A stretch of DNA of 64,000 nt from Chamaecrista fasciculata (taxonomy: Eukaryota > Streptophyta > Magnoliopsida > Fabales > Fabaceae), in NCBI GenBank assembly GCA_003254925.1, contig QANZ01021122.1, positions 73,794-137,793 on the forward strand. Reading direction: 5' to 3'. The stretch's first letter is position 1; every line of letters begins with the position of its first letter. Positions 24,677 through 34,392 of this stretch are shown here, one piece after another. A program made the position numbers and the translations under genes. The notes under the pieces are model-generated. The model did not search any database. It was not told where the DNA came from and worked only from the letters and a program-made list of their open reading frames with translations.

Positions 24677-27527
24677 TAAGAGTATGTCTCTAAATTACTG
24701 ACACGACACAGATACAGCAACACACTAAACTTTTAAAATTATGCGACACGACACGGCATATATTCATATATATAAATAATTAAATATTTATAATTTTTTA
24801 TGAAAAATTTAAAAATTACAAGTTTTATTCGTAAGATATATCATATGTATTATTATTTTCTCTTATATGTCATGTTAAAGTCACAAAAAATTGATTTATA
24901 TTCTAAAATTTATGAATGTGTTATGTTGGTGTCGTACGGGTGTCAGACACTGACACGTGTCCAACACGGCGACATGCCACAAAATGAAGTGTCCATGCTT
25001 CATAGCTCTCAGTATATATATATATATATGAGTAAACATATAATTTGATCTGTAAAAGATTACCGAGTTGACAACTTAGTCTCAGAAAAATCAAAAGCGT
25101 ATACTAGTTCAAAAAAAAGACTAATAATAATAAATATATTGTTTTGATCTTTTAAAGATTAAATTGTACATTTTAATTTTTTAAGGACTGAGTTGTTAGT
25201 TCAATAATCTTTCAGAGACTAAATTGTATGTTCACTCAATTAACAATTTGGTCCCTGAAATGTCAATGAGTTAACTACTCAGTTCCTGAAATATTAAAAT
25301 ATACATTTAGTCCCTGAAAAATCGAAATGGTATACTCTTTAGTCCTTGAAAGATTAAAACACTATTTAGCCCATAAAAATGGACTTATAAGTATACCGTT
25401 TTAATATTTTAGGGACTAAATTGTGCAATTCAATCTTTCAGAAACTGAGTTATCAGTTCGATGATCTTTCAGGAATCAAATTATTAATTTACTCTATATA
25501 TTGTAAGAATGAGACTGTTTTTCCCAATCAGCACTTGAAATGTATAGATCTCTCAACAATGTCTTGGACATCATGCATAAGGAATTTAATTAGAGAAAAA
25601 TTATATTTTAGTTGATAGAGTGACATATAATTCAGCTTTTTAAAAAATATCATCATCAATTTATCATTTACACATAAAACTCATCTCAATTTTATCCTTA
25701 TCCCTAAATTTATAATTTCAATGTTAATGAGTAAATTAACATAATATTATTTTCATACTCAAATTTATATGTATGTAAAACATTCTTAAACTAATATTTT
25801 ATTAATTTAATTATCAAATTATAAATAAAATTTAGGTGTCATGGTGACATTACAAAGAATGTTATCTTGAGGGATTAATTTCACAATAATAATCTTTAAA
25901 GAATTGAATTGCACTACCTTATTTGACTAAAACATATCTTGTTTTCTCAATTTAGTTATTCATTAGTTGTGTTTATAATTTTGTTGGTTTTGTTAGTGCT
26001 ATATATATATATATATTATTGAGTAAACTAACAGTTCGATCCTTCAAAAATTAATGAGTTACTTGATTCCTGAAAAATTGAAATACACAATATAGTATTT
26101 GAAATCTTAAAAGTTCTTGAAGGATTAAAACGATATATTGTTTAGTCCACGAAAATGATTAATAGTACAATGTTTTGATCTTTTAGGGATTAAATTGTGT
26201 ATTTTAATTTTTTGAGGATTGAATTGTCAGCTCAGTGATATTTAGAGACTGAATTATTAATTTTCTCTATATATTTTTGCAATCATGAGTGTGTTTGTTA
26301 ATTGAGAAGTTGTTTGAAACTCAGGCGAGCAAAGCTGCGATGGTGAGCATGTTTGAAACATTGAGGGTGGAAGTTGGATCAGAAGTAGGCATAACAATAG
26401 TGACACCAGGTTATATAGAATCTGAATTGACCAAAGGAAAGTTCTTATTGGCAGAAGGGAAGGTCGAGGTAGACCAAGAGTTAAGAGATGTAAGCAATCT
26501 TATCTTATTTTACTTTGAGAATTATTAGGCCTATATAATAGGAGAAGGATCCTCTGCGCAGTACGGCGAGCCCCAATGGCGCCCTGCCACGTGTACAGTG
26601 GCGTACACATGGCAGGGCGCCATTGGTCCTCGCCGCACTGCACCATGTGCAGTACGACAGAGGATCCTTGCCCTATATAATATAAGTAAAAGGGTAAATT
26701 TGGTTTCATATTCTTTTTTGTTACATTTTTTATCTGATATCTTTGGATTAAGTATAGAATTGGTCCCCAATTTTTTTTATTACAGATTTGATCTTATATT
26801 TTTGTAAAAGATTTCATTGTTAGTTCCATTCTAAATTTCGTCCATGTCTCCCATTAAATGTGACATGAACAATTGACTTAGGGGACTAAAATTGCAAACA
26901 AAAAAAATATGATCAAAATCGCAACTTATTCAAAAGATATAGGACCAGAAACAACTTACTCCAAAGACTAAAATCTCCTTCAAATTAGTCATCCATGTCA
27001 TACTTAACGAGGGAGATAGATGGAATTTAAGTTGGAACTAACGATGTAACTTGTTGCAAAGATATGAAATCAATTATACAATCTGATTAAAAGATACAAG
27101 ACTAAAAATACAATAAAAAAAATACGAGACTGATTTAGGATCAGAAGATATGAAATAAAATTCACATTTTCGCCTATAATACATATATATATATATATAT
27201 ATATATGGATGCATGACTTACATATATACATGTATGTAGGTTGAAGTGAGCGCAACGCCAATAGAGTCAGCGAGTGAGTGTGCTAAAGCAATAGTGAATA
27301 GTGCAGCAAGAGGAGATAGATACTTGACAACACCAGCATGGTTCAGAATGAGTTATGTGTTGAAGGTGTTTTGCCCAGAATTGCTTGAATGGGCTTTCAG
27401 GCTTTTTTATTTGACTGCTTCTTCCAATCCCAAGGACACCTTTAGCAAGAGGATTCTGGATGCCACTGGAGCTAAGAATGTTCTTTATCCCTCTTCCATT
27501 CAAAATCCTGACATCAAGAACGATTAA
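21798..27527 (+). CDS. Steroleosin/11-beta-hydroxysteroid dehydrogenase-like SDR (HSD1 family), 6 exons, 348 aa
   Basis: Exons: 21798-21980, 22066-22258, 24010-24095, 24481-24612, 26325-26489, 27240-27527. Phases are exact. The N-terminal hydrophobic hairpin (about residues 8-42, with PPFTFF and LFLPPYW) is the oil-body or membrane anchor with the proline knob typical of steroleosins. The NADP(H)-binding motif TGASSGIG is at 53-60, NNAA at 131-134, catalytic Ser184, and YNASK with Tyr197 and Lys201, so the active site is intact. The C-terminal TPGYIESELTKGK block matches the HSD1 family, and the length is near the usual 349 aa. The family is known to oxidise or reduce hydroxysteroids on lipid droplets and to affect brassinosteroid responses. 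Which HSD paralogue this is cannot be told. Introns 2-5 are loaded with MITEs. Confidence 0.95.
22283..22703. repeat. Palindromic 'gatctcatatcttt' MITE in dehydrogenase intron 2
   Basis: Forward units (aatttgatcttatatctttt) are followed by their inverse (gatatgagaccaaattggg), which makes a fold-back of about 420 bp. It has the same build as the elements at 1-355 and 26695-27175. Confidence 0.6.
22720..23149. mobile_element. Tourist-like (PIF/Harbinger) MITE, 430 bp, TTA target duplication
   Basis: The termini are GGGCCTGATTGGTT and, reversed, GGGCCTGATTGGTT (right end AACCAATCAGGCCC). They are flanked by TTA at 22717-22719 and 23150-23152. GGGCC-type termini plus a 3-bp TTA duplication define Tourist/Harbinger MITEs. 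The interior has further inverted tttcctgttttca/gaaacaggaaac blocks. Intronic. Confidence 0.85.
24126..24399. mobile_element. Stowaway-like MITE, 274 bp, TA target duplication
   Basis: The termini are CTCCCTCCGTTCC and the inverse GAACGGAGGGAG, the classic Stowaway terminus. They are flanked by TA at 24124-24125 and 24400-24401. Located in intron 3 of the dehydrogenase gene. Confidence 0.9.
25030..25494. mobile_element. MITE with GAGTAAAC termini in dehydrogenase intron 4
   Basis: It begins GAGTAAACATATAATTTGATC and ends with the inverse (gaatcaaattattaatttactc). Inside are repeated 'ctgaaa(g)attaaaa' and 'tttagtcc' units in both orientations. The flanks are TA-rich, so an exact target duplication cannot be read. 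Related to 26021-26267 and 35428-35692. Confidence 0.65.
26021..26267. mobile_element. Second GAGTAAAC-type MITE in dehydrogenase intron 4
   Basis: It starts GAGTAAACTAACAGTTCGATCC and ends with an inverted, diverged partner (actgaattattaattttctc). The 'ttaaaacgatatattgtttagtcc' interior also occurs in the 35428-35692 element. Confidence 0.65.
26540..26671. mobile_element. Compact GC-rich hairpin MITE, 132 bp, with a 10-bp target duplication
   Basis: CCTATATAAT is present at 26530-26539 and again at 26672-26681. The insert is almost a perfect palindrome (AAGGATCCTCTG...CAGAGGATCCTT at the ends and ATGGCGCCCTGCCA...TGGCAGGGCGCCAT inside), so it would fold into one strong stem. It lies about 50 bp after exon 5 of the dehydrogenase gene. 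Confidence 0.75.
26695..27175. repeat. Palindromic 'tttggtttcatattc' element in dehydrogenase intron 5
   Basis: Forward units (gggtaaatttggtttcatattc, gatcttatatttttg) are followed by inverse units (gatatgaaataaaattcacat) with a central region of about 480 bp. No protein is encoded. Boundaries are approximate. Confidence 0.5.
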
Positions 27528-27544
27528 GTAATTAATCAACCTAA

Positions 27545-27940
27545 GTAGTCCAATATATTATGTTATATATATGTGTGTGTTTGGATAATTTAGCTACTGT
27601 GTTCAGATGATCATCCTTCGATGCTTTCTAGTAATAAATAATGAAGTTGAGAATTGAGATGTTTGTTGTAAATTAATAGCAGCACGACGTAGGATAGCTT
27701 TTGTATGTGTATTTGCAATTATCATGAGAAACATTACAACCCAAAAATAAACCAATTCTACTATATTATGAGGACCATATCACATCACATACTCATTGTA
27801 CACTAATGGGATAAAATATGAGGGAGAAGATAGTTTTTAAATAAAAAATAGTGAGTAATTGTTTTTGGTTAAAAAAGTTTAAGTAGGGGTAAATACTGGT
27901 ATTTTACTGGGGTCAGGGAATATCTCTTGTCTCCTCACTC
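27545..27940. other. 3' flank of the dehydrogenase gene
   Basis: AT-rich sequence after the TAA, with an AATAAATAATGA stretch at about 27635 that could act as the poly(A) signal. No other gene is seen. Confidence 0.4.
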
Positions 27941-28075
27941 TTTTTTTGAGAATTTACGAAAAAAATTTACACATCACTTACTGAATAAGGTCTTTACATC
28001 GATCAAAAGATTCGAACCCTCGCTCTTGTGGGGTAAGAGATCGAACTTTAATAACTGTGTCACTCCTATCAGTAA
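27941..28075 (-). mobile_element. tRNA-derived SINE-like element (minus strand)
   Basis: On the minus strand it contains a good RNA polymerase III B box (GGGTTCGAATC) preceded by gagcga, and it ends in an A run (the T run at about 27941-27948 on the plus strand). No clear A box was found. The family differs from the 39028-39233 SINE. Confidence 0.45.
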
Positions 28076-28534
28076 ATAGTAAATAATTTTGAAAGTGAAG
28101 AGAAAGAAAAATACACAAACTAAAACTCAAGTATTTCTACACTTCAGCTTTCTATAGTATCAGTTAATAAATATCATCACTCTTTAACATAAGCACACAT
28201 CAAGTTATACACCAAACCAACACATATCATCCCTACTATTATGGCCATTGGATCATTCGAGCAAAATCTCAACAAGGGCATTTTTAATTCTATAAACACA
28301 TAAGTAACACCAAATGAATTATTAAGATAGGAAATCATAATCTATTGCTCGAAGCACACTATATTCTTATTTTAACATTCGTTCTACCAATTTTGGCTAT
28401 CTAAACACAAAATAGCAAAGTTAATATTGTCAAAAACTAAGTTTNTTTTATTGATATTTTATTAATATTTTGGAGTTAATTTTCCAATTGGGTGCTTAGC
28501 CAATCTTTTATACGAGCAAAAGGGCGTTCGTTAG

Positions 28535-28666
28535 AACTAAGTTTGGTTGGCTTAATGATTGAGCTCACTAGGTCGCTTAAGCAACAGTAAACCCTTAAAT
28601 GGAGCACCGATCCGCGAAGGATTAGTCTTAACCTGTCGGGCTGGGGATACCTTGGGAAATAAAAAA
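28535..28666 (+). mobile_element. A-tailed SINE-like insertion, 132 bp, with a 17-bp TSD and an empty site in copy 2
   Basis: The duplication AAAAGGGCGTTCGTTAG (28518-28534) and its near-identical partner (28667-28683, one mismatch) flank an insert ending in an A run of about 10. The paralogous locus at about 34718 has a single uninterrupted copy (aaaagggcgttctttagg), which proves insertion after the segmental duplication. I see no clear pol III boxes. The 3' part (cggggctggggatacc-like) resembles other plant SINE tails. Confidence 0.8.
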
Positions 28667-29017
28667 AAAAGGGCGTTTGTTAGGATTTTTGAAACTGAAA
28701 TTATTTTCAGTAACAGTTTCTTTTGTTGCCACAAAAGTTTTTAATAATCAAACTTAGCATACAACAATGATATTTGTGGCGACTAAAAGAGCATCCAAAA
28801 ATCACTCCGAAAGGTACTTGGTTATTTTCTAAACCTTTAGCGACGACTTTCACAAAAGAAAAATGAATTGCAAAAAACTTCGATTTCAAAATAAGAGGTT
28901 TTCATCTAAAATTATTGAAACTAAATTACATTCCGGTGTTTATTTTTCTGTTAAACTAATTTATTATGCTCATATATTGATATTACTTTCTAATTGGATC
29001 CTTGTATTTACATTTTA

Positions 29018-30985
29018 TGTAACATCCCGTTGTTAAAAGGGATCAAATTGCAACTTTTAGAAGTTGTAATTATATTATAAGTAATTGAATTGGTGAGTAA
29101 AACATGATAAGAGGGATTAAAATGAAATAAATAAGAGTTTAGTGAAGAAAATATAAGTGAGAATGAGTATTTTAATATAAATTAAAAGTTGAGTTTAGTG
29201 AAGAAAATATAAGTGAGAATGAGTATTTTGGTCCTTCTCTCCTCATCTCAAAACTTATCTTCTCTCATTTGGTTGTTAGGGTTTGCTAGAGTTTTGGGAT
29301 GGGTGGAAAATTCTTGATGCATGTATGAATTGTCTTCAATGTCATGTTCTTGAATGAATTTTATGATATGTTGTCTTGAATCACAATTTCATGGTAGAAA
29401 GTTAGGGTTCTTGTTTGTGGTTTAGGGTTCTTAGAAGCTTTTTGAGAAATGAATGATGCATGTATGAAATGTATGTTTGGGGAAGAGTTTTGGTTGATTT
29501 CTTGATGTATTAATTGCTTAAAAACGAAGTGGAATGCTGCTGCCCTGTTTCTGTAAATTTTGAAAAATTACAGTTTGGTCTCTAATACGTGTTTTGTCAC
29601 TTGGGATTAGTTTTGAATTGTTATATATGAAGGTTTATGTATGAAAACGTGGCTTTAAGCATGAGTAAGGGTTTGTGGATGAATTATTAAGTGAAATATG
29701 TGATGATGAAGTAATATGAATAATATGATAATGTATAAGTGAGTTATATATGATTTGGGAATTAATATTGTGGTCCAAGTATGTGTTGGATAATATTAGT
29801 TGGCATGTTTTGTACATTCTTGCATCCTTTTGAAGGATTTGGGATTTGTATGCAAGAGAAAATGTTTGAATGGTGAATAAAATGTGAGCTAATATGGAAT
29901 GTTTGATAAATGTTGGTGAAAGTTAGTAAATTGGGTATGTATGATGTATACTTGCATCCCTTTGAAGGATTTGGGACTCATGTGCAAGTGATTATGCATG
30001 AATTGAGATTAATCATGTTTAAATGTGTGAAATATAAGTAAAGTGATGAGTTGAATGTGAGTGACATGTATTGGTTTGGTAAGCCTTGAGTATTGGCATG
30101 AATTATGAATAATGAAAGAGTATGTGGATATGTGTGATTGTGGAAATAAGATTGAGATATGATGAGTTTGTTGTATGTCATGTTTCACTGAGGGGTGGGT
30201 CCCTCCTCGTTTATTCGCGATGAGTATTCGGGTAATGGCTATGGTGGATTTCATAGTTGGCCTAAGTGTGGATTCCTTAGGTGATAGACTCTTTGGTATG
30301 TGCGCACACCGGGAGACGTTTCGGAAGCCTAGGTCGTGATGACCACAGGTATTTGAACATGACATTTGTGCTGGTTACCTATGATGGGGTATTGGTTGAC
30401 ACGATTTGTCACCGCCAGCTTTATGGTATTGTTATTCATTACGATATGGTGTTGTTGTGCTGGTATTCCTGTATAGGGGTACTGGGCCCTATATGGATAA
30501 AGTGTTGACACGTGAGTTCCACCAGCTTACCAGTTTTACATTTTTTGATGTATTAATAATATTCAGAAAGATTATATGTGAGAGATGTTAATTAAATGTG
30601 AATTTATTGGTTTGGTATATATATTTACTGTTAGTTAGAAATGCAAGTCTAAACCTTTGTTTGAAGTCTGTGTTTGAGTAGGGACTGTGGATTAAGTAGA
30701 GAGACTTAAATCCTACTGAGAATCCCCCAAATTCTCACCCTACAACATTTCAGTGTCTTAGTGCAGGTTTCAGGTTTGTCAAGTTTGGGCTGGAAGTTGC
30801 TGAGGAGGTAGTTAGTTGTAATTTTATTGTCTGTATTCTGAATTGGGTCCTGTGTGGCTTTTGTAGAGGCAGAGTCTCATGTATTTTGTTATTGTCCTTA
30901 AGTTCTGAGTTTTTAAAAAGGGTCGTGTAACACTGTCTTCTTTAGAGGTTTTGTTCCCTCTACTATAATAATCTTGGACGTTACA
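29018..30985. mobile_element. Solo LTR, 1968 bp, TGTAAC...GTTACA, 5-bp TSD TTTTA
   Basis: It starts TGTAACATCCCG and ends GGACGTTACA. TTTTA lies immediately outside both ends (29013-29017 and 30986-30990). The paralogous position in copy 2 (about 35010) reads straight through 'ttacattttacg' without the insert. Its length and TG..CA ends fit a long LTR, probably Ty3/gypsy, reduced by recombination. Internal open frames are short and meaningless. Confidence 0.85.
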
Positions 30986-31313
30986 TTTTACTATCATTAA
31001 GTATCATGAAAAAATTTTTTATCTTTTTTTTTTGGCCAAAATTTTTATCTCCTATATATAAATATATTGATATGACTAATTAAATTATGATTAAGTTCTT
31101 TAATACTTTTTAAAATGAAATTACAAACGATATGCATTTCTTGAACCGAAATTGTTGCATTTCCTAATAAATTAATTTACCCATATTATTTTAACAAGAT
31201 ATCAATTTTTATTTTTTAGTCAAATAATTAATTTATTCTTGTTTGATGATCATATGATATTTAATTAGTTACAATTTTTTTTTATGCATTTTTCTAAACC
31301 ATACTTATGGCAG

Positions 31314-31576
31314 CTACAAAACCTAATTGTGAAGCATGCGAACCGCCACCGCCATCGGTGATTCCACCGACACCACCATTGCCGCCACCATTTCCGCCGG
31401 CACCGCCGACAAAAACCTGCAATGTGGGATTAGGTCTATGTAGTTTTCAGTGTAATGACCAATGTTGTAATGCTAAGTGTGCTGACAAATTTCCAGGACC
31501 TCTTGAAGGCCAAGGAGCTTGTCAAGTGGTTGGGCCTCCACAATTTCATGGTTGTATTTGCACATATAAGTGCTGA
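31314..31576 (+). CDS. Cysteine-rich defensin-like peptide with proline hinge, copy 1 (exon 2 only)
   Basis: This is the second exon, after the acceptor atggcag| at 31313, and it reads in phase 1 to a TGA. The product has an N-terminal NCEAC pair, then a proline-rich hinge (SVIPPTPP repeats), then a ten-cysteine domain spaced C-x6-C-x3-C-x3-CC-x3-C-x13-C-x10-C-x-C-x3-C. That is the general style of plant defensin-like secreted peptides. The signal-peptide exon present in copy 2 was not found upstream: the homology breaks at the N at 28445, and the intron is enlarged by a SINE-like element and a solo LTR. It may be a pseudogene or simply mis-assembled. Confidence 0.6.
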
Positions 31577-31579
31577 AAT

Positions 31580-32625
31580 AGTATATGAAATAATGAAATA
31601 TCAATATTAGATCTGACAAAAAAAATATATCAAATGGGAAAAAAGTATAAATATTAAATAATATAAGTTTTGAAATATATATCTTTCTATATTATTATAT
31701 ATGTCTAAAGAGTTTTCTGGTAGTTGGTCTTTTAAAGACTATAGTATAAAATAATATTTACTCAATATATTAATCCAATAAAAATTAAATAATAAAGAGT
31801 TTTTTTTTTCTTTTATTTTATGTTGTTTATTTATTTATTTAGATAATATAAATATTTAGTATTCAATTAATAAAATAATCAATTTCTTCCAATCAAATCT
31901 CTTACAATTATACAATACATGTTCAATCAATCCTGCTACTCCGTTCTTTCGTGATAAAGATAAAAATTTAAAACTATAACATTTATTGACATGAACTTAT
32001 ATTTTGATAATCCTAAATTTTTAGTTTGCAAAAGAGAAAAAATATATACATGCACTTCTAGTATACTTAAATTTGATGCCTAGGTTTGGTCCATTAATTA
32101 TGTACAGATTTGATAACAATAGTTATTTGATTTTTCTTAGAAGAAACTAATTTTTAAGGTAAATTTTTAACAATTAAAATATTATTACAAATAAATAACA
32201 TAACATAAAAAAGATAAAATGAAATCAAATGAAGTTAATGCTCATTAAAAAAACATTACTTTTTCCCTTTATTTTGTATGCTTCCAAAATTGTTTTTCTT
32301 TTATAATAAAGTAATAAACTAATGCCCTAAGATAAATCCATACAAAAAATTGTCATATTTGGTGAAATTTGTATGAAGTTTTCCAAAAAGGAAGAAAGAA
32401 ATTTGTATGAAGTTTTCCAAAAAGGAAGAAAGAAATTTGCATAAAGTTTAATTTTCCATAAAAGAAGAAAGAAATTTGTATAAAGCTTCTCTAGTTTTCA
32501 CGCCTGCTTAATGATGGTTTCATTCATTCTAGAAATGCACCAGAGGAAATGCAAGAAGCCAAAAAGAAATTTTCAAGAGAACTAAAGAAGAAAAGAGAGA
32601 GAAAATATGGTCCCATAGAATAATT
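31580..32625. other. 3' flank of peptide gene copy 1, with a 32-nt tandem repeat
   Basis: AT-rich sequence homologous to 36156-37930. At about 32370-32480 a unit of about 32 bp (gaaatttgtatgaagttttccaaaaaggaagaa) is repeated three times. Copy 2 has a shorter version. No coding capacity is seen. Confidence 0.6.
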
Positions 32626-32629
32626 ATTA

Positions 32630-33062
32630 GGGTAAATTACTTTTTGGTATCTTGTAGTTTGGTCATATTTCACTTTAGTATCATGTGGTTTAAAAAGTGG
32701 TACTTTGGTACCCTGTGGTATTCTCCATTAACACTTTGGTACCCTTTGGAATTATTTTGTAATTTTAACCATAACAAAATTTTCAAAAATCACATATTGA
32801 CCCCAAAAATTTTCAGAAAGTTACAAATAGGTCCTTAGATAATACTATCTAGGGACTAAAATGAAAAATTTAAAAAATTTGGGGTCAATATGTAATTTTT
32901 GCAAAATTTATTATGGTTAAAATTACAAAATAGCTCCAAAAGGTACCATAGTGTTAATGGAGAATATCACAGGATACTAAAATGTCATTTTTTAAACCAC
33001 AGGGCACAGGGTACCAAAGTGAAATATGACCAAACCACAGGGTACCAAAGTGTAATTTATCC
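32630..33062. mobile_element. Inverted-repeat MITE, 433 bp, TA flanks
   Basis: The ends are GGGTAAATTAC and the inverse GTAATTTATCC. Both arms carry 'tttggta(c)cctgtggt' units and inner arms with 'attttgtaattttaaccataa'. TA on both sides suggests Tc1/mariner-type insertion. It lies between the two peptide-gene copies. Confidence 0.7.
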
Positions 33063-33128
33063 TAAGAGATATATATTTAAGGGATAACGTCAGCAGTATT
33101 TATGACATTTATGTCTCGATATCTAAAT

Positions 33129-34237
33129 GAGGTCAAAGTGCGAATTTGGTCTTGTAACTTTGCTCTAGGTCCCAAATCAGTCCTATATCTGTTATTTGTC
33201 TCGAATTTTGTCCTGTATCTTTGCTTCGGGTCCCAAATCAGTCCTATATCTTTTCTTGTCTCAGTGTTGGTCCCATATTTTTTGAAAACCTCCCACCATT
33301 AGTCCTCCGTCTATTTTAAATTACAGTGTAGTCTTAAAAACTTCAAGTCTCATTCACTTTAGTCCCTGACTATCAAAATGAAAGTGAAAAAGCATCCCTG
33401 AAGATTCTCAAACCTTATATCTTGGTCCCTAATCCATGAATTCTTCATGAAATGGAATAGAAATGCAAAAACAACACAAATTAAAGCAAATGACAGAGGG
33501 GCCAAAACTGAAAACGCAAAAAATTTAAAACCCATCAGAAAATGCCCAAAACTCGTCGGAAAACGTACAGAAATCGCCGAGAAACTCAAGAGCTCATCCA
33601 AAAATCTCAATCCTCACTGAAATATCACTCAAATAATCGCCCTCAAATGCTTTAAGAAAGAATTTTCGAAAATTCAAACTTTCTACAATCACCTCCCTCC
33701 TCAAAAGTTTGGATTTTCGAAAATTCTTTCTTAAAGCATTTGAGGGCGATTATTTGAGTGATATTTCAGTGAGGATTGAGGTTTTTGGATGAGTTCTTAA
33801 GTTTCTCGGCGATTTCCGTATGTTTTTCGGTGGGTTTTAAATTTTCTGCATTTTCAGTTTTGGTCCCTCTGTCATTTGCTTTAATTTGTGTTGTTTTTGC
33901 ATTTCTATTTCATTTCATGATGAATTCATGGATTAGGGATCGAGGTGTAAGGTTTGAGAATCTTCAAGGATACTCTTTCACTTTCATTTTGATAGTCAGA
34001 GACTAAAGTGAAAGGGACTTGAAGTTTTCAAGACTAAACTGTAATTTAAAATGGACAGAGGGCGACTAACGGTGGGAGATTTTCAAAACATATGGGACCA
34101 AAACTGAGACAAAAAAGATATAGGACTAATTTGGGACCTGGAGCAAAGATACAGAACCAAATTCGAGACAGTAAAAGATATAGAACTGATTTGGGACCTG
34201 GAGCAAATTTACAGGACCAAATTCGCACTTTGACCTC
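33129..34237. mobile_element. Fold-back element, about 1.1 kb, nearly complete hairpin
   Basis: The left end GAGGTCAAAGTGCGAATTTGG matches the inverse of the right end. The arms stay complementary almost to the centre (left arm to about 33682, right arm from about 33720), leaving a loop of only a few dozen bases. TAAAT flanks both ends. The two arms give mirror-image open frames (for example 33359-33610 minus and 33776-34006 plus, both FLDE.LSFSAIS-like), which are by-products of the palindrome. The inner part may be captured host sequence. Confidence 0.8.
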
Positions 34238-34330
34238 TAAATAATAGTGGGAATTAATTTGGCAAAAAAAAAAATGAGTGGGAATTAATGAGTGTATATT
34301 CGATTTAATTTTTCAGATTATATTGATGCA

Positions 34331-34341
34331 TATATATAGGG
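34331..34341 (+). promoter_or_regulatory. TATA box of peptide gene copy 2
   Basis: TATATATAGGG lies about 55-60 bp upstream of the ATG at 34393, a plausible core promoter with a short leader. Confidence 0.5.
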
Positions 34342-34392
34342 AGATCGATTGTGATTCTTTACAATTGAGTCCCTGGCAAAAACCATCAAAAT

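Larger units (their letters stand above)
28458..32610. repeat. Segmental duplication, copy 1 (about 4.1 kb)
   Basis: This is colinear with about 34660-37930. Shared anchors include 'ttttggagttaatnttccaattgggtgcttagcc' at the left, the whole peptide-gene exon 2, and the 3' flank through 'tctctagttttcacgcct' (32488 and 37725). Copy 1 additionally carries a SINE-like insert and a solo LTR that are absent from copy 2. Its left end coincides with a single-N assembly join at 28445. Confidence 0.9.

Noticed and set aside
33359..34006. Mirror-image open frames in the fold-back element as a gene pair
   Set aside because: They are the same sequence read from opposite arms of the palindrome and lack start context, introns or homologues.
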